This document shows, one piece after another, positions 14,101 to 26,100 of a stretch of 64,000 nucleotides of DNA. This stretch comes from Priapulus caudatus (lineage: Eukaryota > Priapulida > Priapulimorpha > Priapulimorphida > Priapulidae). A model generated the notes under the pieces. That model saw only the letters and a program-made list of their open reading frames with translations. It was not told the origin of the DNA and did not search any database. Every line of letters starts with the position of its first letter. The first letter of the stretch is position 1. A program made the position numbers and the translations under genes. Location: positions 69,346-133,345 of the forward strand of contig NW_014577398.1 in the NCBI RefSeq assembly GCF_000485595.1, written 5' to 3'.

Positions 14101-17100
14101 GGGCCCGCTGAACGAACGAACCGAGATAGCTAGCTAGCAGCCGAGTGCAACGTAAACAACCGGCTTGATGGCGGTTTTGCATGTAATTCATATACATGTA
14201 TCTCTATGCAGAATAGTGTGAAAAAACTCCCTTTTAGGGGGAAGGGGGGGTCTCAAAAAGTGTACGCTTTGTACGCTTGTGAAAATGTTGATAATTGTGA
14301 ACGACCCCTTAGTGACACATATCATAATAGTATTAATACAGTAATTCTAACACGTTAGAAACAGATGTACCAAGTTGGCACTTTACAGCCATACCTCATT
14401 CTGTGACACAGATGACCAAATAATAATAATACAATAAGCTAATTCCATAAACACGTCTTTTGTGTACAGTAGCTGTGACAAACCTAGTCTCAAAAATTGC
14501 ACACTAGATAGAGATTGTGAAATTAAACTTGATATATACTAATTATAGAAAAAAAACAAGCATACATTTCTAAATACCGATAAGGTGCTTATACTAAGAT
14601 AATGTAGTCATTCTTACTTGGTTTATCTTGGGCAACAAATGGTTTGCCGACTTCTTTAGCTGGACCAGCACCCATTTCATTTTCTGCAGTGACTCTAACC
14701 TTGTACTCATGGTCCTCCTTGAGGTTAGGAAGATTAGTACAGGTATCCTTTGTCTTGGTAACCCTCTTCCACCTGTAAATTATTTACAGATATAAAGACC
14801 TGACAGCTCTTCATTTTCAATGTGGTTTTTTACATGTAGAGATAAATCATTATCGCGACGAATCGCTGCATGACAAATTGTATATCATACCTGTCTGGTG
14901 CGTCATCCATGTCACAGATTTCAACCTGGTAGCCAAGTACCTCAGCTCCACCACAGTCCTCTGGCTCATCCCATTCAACCTTAGCTTCGTTAGAATTAAC
15001 GTCGACAACTCTGACTTCCTTTGGAACATCTGGTTTGTCTATAAGAAGAAATGTGAGAATGATGTACAAATGGAATCGATCAATTTGCTGTTGATACAAC
15101 TGAAAATATATGTCAACATGCAAGTAATATACTGCTATTAAGCCGATTATTACTGTTGTACAAATTTGCTCATGATATGTACGTATTTCTATTTGTTAAA
15201 TACTCAATGTAATACATGAACATCTTTATTAGTTTTCTCTACTTCAAATACAAACATTGATACTTTACTCGTTATACTCACCTATGACATTAACATCAAC
15301 AGTAAAACTGTCGTGGCCTAGCTCATTCTCAACCTTGATGGTATATTCTCCCTTATCACTCCTCTTTGTTTTCTTCACTGTAACATTGGATTTTGCTTTG
15401 GTAGATTCCACCTGTAACATGTTAGCAGATTATACTCCCGATCATGATAGCTGACAGGATAGCTAACAGCATAGCTGACAGTAACATTCAACAGTAGAAT
15501 TGCAACAAATGTAAACGATGAACTAGAGAACATACTGCTACAATAAAATTTATATAATGGCGTATAATATATTCGTCAACTACCTTTGTCCTGCTATCTT
15601 CTTCAAGAGGTTTGCCATTGTACGTCCACGTGACCTCAGGAGCAGGGATAGCTTTATATGGGATCTCAAGTTTGATAGGTTGTCCTGCCTTTACAGTTAA
15701 TCCCTTATCATATGTATTTCCGACATGGAGGGATGGTGCCACTAATAAAATAGTACACAAATGTAAATGTTTTTTTTAGCATATATGTTTACATAGATGA
15801 ATTTAGAGGATGGTTAACGTAACGAAATGCTTCACAGATAAACATCATTGCATAGTTAAACATCGTAAAACATAGTAAAACATGATAAACATCATTAAAT
15901 AATTAAAGATCGTAAAACCTAGTAAAACTTGATAAACATCATTCAATCATTACAGAGTTCATTCCATGAATATATCTGCTTACCGATGACAGTGACAGGG
16001 ATGTTGACAGTATCTTCACCAAGGTCATTCTTCACCTTCAGCTTGTATTGTCCCATGTCCTCTCTCACAGCCTCGTGGTCAATAGACACGACCGTCTTGT
16101 CCTCAAGAACATCTATCTTTATTCGCTTGTCAGGCTAAACAGGAAAAATTAAACATTAAAAACAGGATCACCATGTACATATGTGTTGAGCAATTGTACA
16201 GCCATATAACGAATTAGGTATTGGTTTGTTTTAGTTAAATGTTTTGGGTTTGTGGCATACTATCTGTATAAATGCTTGCTACGTTGCATAGCAGTTTTGT
16301 CATTCACGTTGCAAGAATAAATCCAATAAAAATCTACATCACAAAAACAAATTACCCTAAGGTTAAAATTAATGTTAGCTTAAACTTATGTGCATAGGTT
16401 CTGGAATGACATATCTCAGCAGCACTACAATTTCCCAATTGCCATATCGAAAGACAAACTATATATATACCTTCATTGGTTTATCATCCTTAAACCAGGT
16501 AACTTCTGGAGGTGGGTAGGAAGTGAAGGGAATCTCCAAGAGCAGTGTGTCTCCTCCATGGAATGTAACTCCGTTTTTCATGTCCTCAGGCAAGTCAATC
16601 TTTGGAGGTGCTGTGAAGGAGAATATATATCACATTATTACAGCATATTAATGTGAAATAGAATTCCTTTTCAGCAGGAAAGATGGGACATTGATCTCAC
16701 GCTTAGTAACAGTGATAATTTAGACAAATAACACATTGGTTAGAAAACATGATCATACCAAGAAGCTTTGGCACCAAAATGCAATATTCTAAATAGCAAT
16801 AGTAGCAAAAATGCGTCCTATACCTGGTGGTTTCTTTGTGATAGTTCCCTCTTTAGTCTCCAATGGGTCACTCCTTCCAATTTTGTTCTCTGCACTTACA
16901 CGGAAGAGGTACTCATGATCTTCAGCCAGGTCAGGCACTGTAAACTTCATCTCTGTCTCTGTAGCGACCTTGGAGTCCTTGGGCATCGTAATCCTAACCC
17001 ATGCAGTTGCGTTCACTTCTTTCTTCTCAACAACGTATGCTGACAAAGCAAAACTGAATGTCACACAGATGTTACATGTCTAGACATGTCAGATATAAGC

Positions 17101-20100
17101 ACCATGATATCAACCTCAAGACTGTCATGTTTATGAATTAAACGAAATGCCTATACATGTATAGAAATGCATCATTTAATTAATAAATAGCAACATGTAC
17201 CTGTGGGAAATATCAAGGGAACATAAACCCAAGATGTATAACACCAACAGCACATATGGTGTATGCCTATCATCACATATTTTTATAAACAATTTGTCTT
17301 AATTTGGTCACATATCTAAAAGTACATTGAATTATTTCAAGTGAGACTAAAAGCATCTAACTATTAAGATGACATAACTATGTACAATACTATATATGTT
17401 AGTAGTATGACTTCATAATTAAAATGTTTTGGGTTGTCACATCAGAAAAGGCATACCTGTAATACTAGTTCCTCCATCATCCTCTGGCTTTTTCCACTTG
17501 AGGAGAACAGATTTATTAGTAACATCCGTTACTATCAAATCCTTTACTTTCGTTGGCTTATCTGCAGAAAAAAACATTGCCCACATTACTTACAGAAAAT
17601 TACTTACAGTCGAATTATCTTTCAGATAATTATTCCTAAACTATCTACATTATATATACCAGGAGGTGAATAATGACAAATTATTTATGACAAAATTAAT
17701 GACATTATTGATATTATTGACAAAATTATTTGGCATTATTCACCGCCTGAATATACATTATGTTCCAACTCTTAGCCTGATAGTGTACACACACGGTGTA
17801 TATAGACAAAGCAGAGTAGTGTAAAACACGAGAGGCACATACCTAGTATAGTGATGGCTACAGATGCACTGTCTTCTCCTAACTCATTTTTCAACTTTAG
17901 TTTATATTCTCCTTTGTCAGGTCTCTTAGCCACATCCAACGTGACAGTTGTTTCATCATCTTTATTTACAATCTTCAAGTTCTTCGCAGGCTGAATAAAA
18001 AAAGCCAATGATGTAATCGATTATTGTCGATAGCGGTTACTAATGTCACTTACAGAAAAATAATATTATTAGCATAGCATCAGGCATACATGTTACACAA
18101 TATGTGAACATTTCAAAATAACAAAAAGCTGAGCACAAAAAAAAACAAGCACACACCATCACATTATGTATATAAACTTAGAATGAGACACAACATTATA
18201 TACAAGGATCATTATCATATCACAAGACATAATCATGTTCTATGGTAGACACTATCATATTACATATAGAAATAATTGTAAATTTAAAAGTGGATTTTCA
18301 TGTATGATCTAGATTTCATACACTACCTTCAAGGGCTTTCCATCCTTGGTCCATGTAACCTCTGGTACTGGGTTACCAGTGAACGGAATCTCTAATTTTA
18401 GATCCTGGCCAGCATTCAGAGTAATGCCCTGCGCATATTCTTCAGGCATTGCAATCTTTGGTGGAGCTAGTATATAAAGGAGAAATTAAGTACACATTGG
18501 CAAGTATATGTCAGTAAATTCATGCTTGGCTTATGTTCATATGTTACACTAATTGTCCACAATAAAGGTGCAATTCAAGTAAACATACCAGTACAAGTAA
18601 TAAAATAAGTGTACGCAGAAAATGATAGCATACCAGGTGGTGCCTTGATCAGGACATGTTCAGTGAGCCTTACAGGTGTACTTTCTCCAACTTCATTCGT
18701 GGCTCGTAGGCGGAAGTTATATTCATTTCCCTCCACCAAATCACTCACTGCAAATAACACACATTGACATGCGATTATGGTTGGGACCAGATCCCCATAA
18801 ATAGAAGACAGATACACACAAATAGATAAAAACCTTAAATTTTATCATTTGCCTTGACATTTAAATCATCGCTTCATTTTTAGTGGGTTTGTCTCGATGA
18901 CATCCACATGAAATACATATACATTAATAATTTATTATTTATTAATTAATAATTAATAACGCATTTAATAAATACATAATTTCATTTAAAAATTTGTACA
19001 TTGATCCTAAATATGAAATAAATAGGCATGCCAGAATACTCTGTTTCAGGTATAACCAACCTTTAGTCTTCAGCTCCTTGGTGTTGGCAACATTTTCCCA
19101 TTCATCTGCATTCTTCTTGCGCTTGTCAACAATGTAACCCGTTATCTCCTTTCCACCATCATCTTCAGGCTTTTTCCATGTCAGGGTGACAGAGTCAGCA
19201 GTAATATTGGCCACCTTTAGATCTTGAGGTGGTTTAGGCTTGTCTGTAAAAAAGCCAGTACCGCTTTTAGCCAAGCAGTGATGATTCAAGAGAATAACCA
19301 GGAAATAACATTTAATTTTAGCTTATAGTGAAAGATCAGTACACACTTGTATGAGATGTCATTTCATTTTGCATATCACACATATTATTATTTTTAACTG
19401 CAATTAAGGTGAAAATGCGAGCTTACCAATGACATTGACAGGAATAGTGACACTCTGTTCTCCTTCATCATTTTTCAGCTTCAGTTTGAAGTCGCCCTTG
19501 TCCTCTCTAATTGCATCCTTTACTGTCATAATAGTCCTATGCCTGTTGGAATCAACCTGTAAGCGACCCAAATTAATATGGCAATTCATTAAAGCATAAT
19601 TATAACATTATTGAGTGAATATCATTTTAATGTTGAAAATGTTTGTTTACACTTCCATACTGCATTTTACACATAAAAAGGTTTTCACTGTTTATTGTTA
19701 AAAGCAATGTTTTCTGATTATATATATATATAATAAAAACAGGGCGTGCAAAGAGATGCAAAAAGTAGCTGTCTATAGTTATTACCTCCGCGCAACGGAG
19801 TTGCAGGGAGGTAATGTAATCGGTCTCGTGTGTGTGTTCGTGTGTGTGTTCGTGTGTGTGTTCGTGTGTGTGTTCGTGTGTGTGTGTAGCGTTAGCGCGA
19901 TCGATTCAGCACCAGCTTGCCTTAGGGCGTCCAGTCAGCAGCAGCTCGCCTTAGGGGATCCAGCCAGCAGCGAGCCAGCTGTTATACACATGTATACATG
20001 TTACACGCTCGCGGAGGTATGCACTCTCTTTGAGTGCCCTCTGTCTAGTTACCTTTGTCCTCTTGTCCTCAACCAAAGGCTTGCCTCTGGCAGTCCAGGT

Positions 20101-23100
20101 GACTTCCGGTGCAGGAATAGCTCTGTAAGGAATCTCCAACTTGATGGTTTCACCTGCCTTCACTGTTATTCCCTTCTTCACCTCATCAATATTCTTGAAC
20201 TCTGGTGGAACTGCAAATAAATTTAAAAACAATGAACCAGATGTCTTGATTGCTAGTAGATAACAATAGATGCTATAGATGGTCATTATATGTGCTTTTC
20301 TCTTACCATCAATTTCCATAAAAACAGTCATTGATTTACCACATTAAACTGTGCAAAATGTGAAAGTATATTTACAGTTAAAGGGACAGTAGCCTCTAGG
20401 ACTTTACTGCATACAACTGTACATACTGTATAACAAATCGTCTATACCCACACGTATTTGTTACCAGATACCTAATTTAATTGTTATAATTAATTACACA
20501 TCAACGCTACGAAATTTGAATGGCGCCATGACACCCGCGACCGTGCTGCCACCCCGAAAAAGTTGCGTATTTGACAATTTATTTTGCATGTTACAGACCG
20601 AGGGCTAATCACAAAAGTGCAATTATATTCATACCTAAATGCTATTTAACCGAACGATATTCATTTTAGGGCAAATTTATCCATATTATAACTGAAACTA
20701 TATGTCGTTTATAAGATATTACAATCCTTTTAAATGAATAAATAAGAAACGGTCTCGGTCTGTAACCCTTGGCTGGAAAGTGGTTTTGCGCAACTTATCA
20801 GATCACACACTTTGAGTGGCGCCACCGTCGTTGTAATCCAATTGTAGTCGTTAGTTTTAAAACATTAACAACAAAATATATCGAATGGTGATTGAACCAT
20901 GAAACTTTTTATGCAGCGTAATTATAACCTAAATTAGCTGAAAATAACCCTAGAACCTAAAGTAAACTCTCCCTTTAAATTAAAATTATTTCAATTAAAC
21001 TTCCCCGGTACTAATAAGACACATGTATTCATCATTCTCACTTGGTTTATCTTGCGCAACAAATGGTTTTGTAACTTCTTTGGATGGACCGGTTCCCATT
21101 TCATTCTCTGCAGAAACTCTGACCTTGTATTCATGATCTTCTTTGAGATTAGGCACTTTCATGCTTTTGTCCTTGGTTTTGCCAACCTTTTTCCACCTGC
21201 AAAACGTTAATGCAGAAAATTGTTCTACATTGCGTAATTTGTGTAAAGGAAGAAAGAGTTGAAATCAGATGAAGCCCACTGATCATTTACCTGCCAGGTG
21301 CTTCCTCCTCATCACAGATCTCAACAACAAAGTCCAAGATCTCAACTCCACCCTTGTCAGCTGGTTCATCCCACTCCACCATTGCATCTTTAGAGGTGAT
21401 CTCCTGCACTCTCACCTCCTTCGGTGCTTCTGGCTTATCTATAATGTGTTGAAGAAATATAAAAATTGTGCGTAAATACTACGTAAATAAAATTTAAATT
21501 TGAGAAATATCACAACAGTGGTAAAGATTAAATTAACCCCAAACTGGTTGCTTGACATATTTTATTCATTCTCTTTACCACAATTACATAGTAAAATGAC
21601 AACTATTATGATATAAAAACATTAAAAATGATATTAATAGTAATAATATTCTATACATTGGTGTAGGAACAACGATAATGTATGACAAACATGTTGTTTA
21701 AGATTACAAACACACTCGTATATAAGCAAGGAGTCAACATCAATGTGCTTTGGTAACTTACCGATGACATTGACATTAACAGACATCGTCTCCTCTCCCA
21801 TGTCATTCTTAATCTTTATTGTGTACTCTCCCTTGTCGTCGGCCCTGGTGGAATCTTTCACGGTCACGATGGACTTCTTACTGCCTGACTCCACCTGCAG
21901 CCAATACATGAAAACCATTAATGTGTATGAACGTCACAAAGTAGACTTAACTCAGTTTGGCATGACTGGTTTTTACTATCAGGTCTACACTGCAAACTTA
22001 TGCCATACATTAATGGACTGCTTGACATGACCTTTTGTCTAGATATCTCGTGGTGTCACCAGATGCTACAATACTGTGACTGATCAGGAGGAACTGCAAT
22101 AACCATACAGGATAGTTTGCTATACAGCTTGGTAGGTTATAAAAATACAGGGCAAAAGGTATGCTTATACATTTTCACCCACTATGCATAAGCCTGCTAG
22201 TGCCTGACTGCTCTGTACAAGGTTTATAACAGCATTTTCGCAAAAGGGTTTAAATAGCAGTTCTCGACAAGTGAACAGTCTAACGAAGTGGCTGCAAACC
22301 TAGGTTTGACCGTCAATGTGAGTTTTAGCACATAACTAATCTAGCCAAAACATTACATTTGTTTTCTTGTGATCCTTGATTGGCTTGCCATTGAACAGCC
22401 AGGTGACTTCAGGTGCAGGAATGGCTCTGTATGGGATCTCTAACTTGATAGGCTGTCCTGCCTTTACAGTTAAGCCATCCTTGTATTTGTCTCCAATCTT
22501 CAGTTCAGGTGCACCTATAAGTTGAAGTAGTAAACACAGAGATTTTCATGAAGAAACAATACTTATGAATAACGTATGATCAAGCATCTATTATTAGCAA
22601 GAGTATAGTACTGGATCACAGTTTCTTTGTAGTGGAAGGGCTAAATAACAGCAATGACCATTATACCTATAGTTTTAGTGTGAATAATGAAGTATGGCAG
22701 ATGGAAAAATAATTTATAAACTTACTGGCTATGTAAAGCATCTCTCTACGATGCAATTCACACATAAGAAATTATTAAATCTTAATTGTCTTCTTTGTAA
22801 ACTGTAAGAGTTTCTGTAATACGGTCAATTATAAATCATACTTACATGGTTTATCCTGGCAAATAAATGATTTGTACTTCCTTGGCTGGACCGGTTCCAA
22901 CTTCATTCTCTGCAGAGACTCTGACCTTGTACTCGTGGTCTTCTTTGAGGTTAGGCACTGTAACGCTCTTGTCCTTTGTTTTGGCCACCTTTTTCCACCT
23001 GAAATAACATATTAAGAAAATGATAGAATTAAATATAAGATAGAGTTAATAAAAATAGAAAAAATAGTCAATAAGAGTTAAAGTTTGACATTTTAGTCAC

Positions 23101-26100
23101 GACACATAATACAACGTTGTAATAAATGTGAGCATAATTTATTATGGCAAGCGATTGAAGCCCACCAGCCACTTACCTGCCAGGTGAAGCACTGATCACT
23201 TACCTGCCAGTGCATGATCACTACTGCAGGTGAAGCACTGATCACTTACCTGCCAGGTGAAGCACTGATCACTTACCTGCCAGGTGAAGCACTGATCACT
23301 TACCTGCCAGGTGCTTCTCTCATCACAGATCTCAACAACAAAGTCCAAGATCTCAACTCCACCATCGTCGGCTGGTTCATCCCACTCCACTACGGCCTCA
23401 TGAGACGTCACGTCGCGTGCTCTCACCTCTTTAGGGGCTTCTGGTTTGTCTGTAATGTGTCAAACAGATATAAGCAAAGAATTAGATTCTCAATAACAGT
23501 TTCATGTGTGTCATTGACGCTTAATGGTATTCGCATACGAAAATGTTCTGTCAGTTAATTAAAACGATCAATCAGTGTAGATCAAATAAGTGTAGGTAGT
23601 TATCATGCCTATCACTTTACTGCACTGGCAGTAAGTCCTGAATATATATGTTGCAGTGTAACCTAGTCATCTTAATGCAAATTAATCTTGATACGAGAAA
23701 GGACTGCAATAATTATATGTTATCTTATATGTTTAATTCACAGGTTCTCTCAAAGTAACATTTTTAACGATAATGCCAGTCATTATATACAGCATAGTTC
23801 ACTTGGATTATGCACAAATTTCTAACATTAATCATTAAGTCACCATAAACAAAAATTGTTATGGTAGAAACATGATTGATGTCCAATGCATTAGTGTACG
23901 CTACATACTGTATGATAAACATGAACAAAATATGACAAACTACATTTTAGAAAAGAGTTACTACAAGGACTTGATAACTATGGATTTAGCCTATTTACCG
24001 ATGACATTGACATAACAGACATCGTCTCCTCTCCCATGTCATTCTTAATCTTTATTGTGTACTTCCGCTTGTCGTCGACCCTGGTGGAATCTTTCACGGT
24101 CACGATGGACTTCTTACTGCCTGACTCCACCTGCAGCAAATATATTAAACATCAATATAGGTAACACATGAGTTAGACTCATCTGTCCTATGTACCTTTG
24201 TAGCTAATATGTTTATCAAGCAGTATACTGAATACTATTAGCACACTTTAGATTATCCCAACATCAGCACACATAAGGATGTTGGGGGGGGGGGGTCACT
24301 TTTTACACTTTTTATTACAGCATTAGCAAAACTGAAAAGAAATCAGATTTTTTAGGAATTTTTCAGCGACTTGAAAGTCTGTGTGACATAATCAATCTAG
24401 AGCCAAACATTACATTTGTTTTCTTGTGATCCTTGATTGGCTTTTCCATTGAACAGCCAGGTGACTTCAGGTGCAGGTATGGCTCTATATGGGATCTCTA
24501 ACTTGATAGGCTGTCCTGCCTTTACAGTTAAGCCATCCTTGTATTTGTCTCCAACCTTCAGTTCAGGGGCAGCTACAGGAAAAAAGATTAAAAATAGTTA
24601 AATTTAAATTAGAAAGACCTTTAATGTATGATATCATTAATAATAAACACACCTGCTTTTTTGAGTATAGCATGATAAGAGGATAGCAATGTCTTCTATT
24701 GCAGTCGTAGTTAGGGGTCGTCAATTTATTAATTTTTATACACATTTATAACATTTTCACAAGCGTACAAACTGTCAATGCCGCGTACGCTTTCAGCATT
24801 TCTGAAAATGTTGATCCATTTGCTTGCGCCGCGCGCCCAGCCGCATCGCACGCATCCTCACGCCGCGACGCGCGACGAGCCCCTGCCGCCCGCGCAACGC
24901 AGGGACCGCTGAACAACAAACCTAGCTAGCTAGTAGCAGCAAGTGCAGTGTAAACAACCGCGCGATGGCGGTTTTGCATGTAATTCATATACATGTAATC
25001 TATGTAGATTAGTGTGAACAAAAATCAACATTTTTCTTCATACACTTTTGGGGAGTCTCAAAAAGTGTACGCTTATACGCTTGTGAATCTTGATAATTGT
25101 GAACGACCCTTAGTGACACATATCATAATAGTATTAATACAGTAATTCTAACCCGTTAGAAACAGATGTACAAAGTTGGCACTTTACAGCCATACCTCAT
25201 TCTGTGACACAGATGACCAAATAATAATAATATACAATAAGCTAATTCCATAAACAGGTCTTTTGTGTAGCCTGTGACAAACCTAGTCTCAAAATTGTAC
25301 ACTAGATAGAGATTGTGAAATTAAACTTGATATATACTAATTATAGAAAAAAAAACAGCATACATTTAAATACCAATAAGTGCTTTACTAAGATAATGTA
25401 GTCATTCTTACTTGTTTATCTTGGGCAACAAATGGTTTGCGACTTCTTTAGCTGACAGCCCCATTTCATTTTCTGCAGTGACTCTAACCTTGTACTCGTA
25501 CTTGGTCCTCTTGAGGTTAGGAAGATTTGTACAGGTATCCTTTGTCTTGGTAACCCTCTTCCACCTGTAAATTATTTACAGATATAAAGACCTGAGAGCT
25601 CTTCATTTCACATGTGGTTTGTTACATGTAGAGATAAATCATTATCGCGACGAATCAATGCATGACAAATTGTATTATATACTGTCTGTGCGTCATCCAT
25701 GTCACAGATTTCAACCTGGTAGCAAGTACCTCAGCTCCACCACAGTCTTCTGGCTCATCCATTCACCTTAGCTTCGTTAGAATTAACGTCGACAACTCTG
25801 ACTTCTTTGGAACATCTGGTTTGTCTATAAGAAGAAATGTGAGATGATGTACAAATGGAATCGATCAATTTGGCTGTTGATACAACTGAAAATATATGTC
25901 AACATGCAAGTAATATACTGCTATTAAGCCGATTATTATGTTGTACAAATTTGCTCATGATATGTACATATTTCTATTGTTAAATACTCAATGTAATACT
26001 GAACATCTTTATTAGTTTTCTCTAATTCAAATACAAACATTGATACCTTATCTTATACTCACCTATGACATTAACATCAACAGTAAAACTGTCATGCCTA

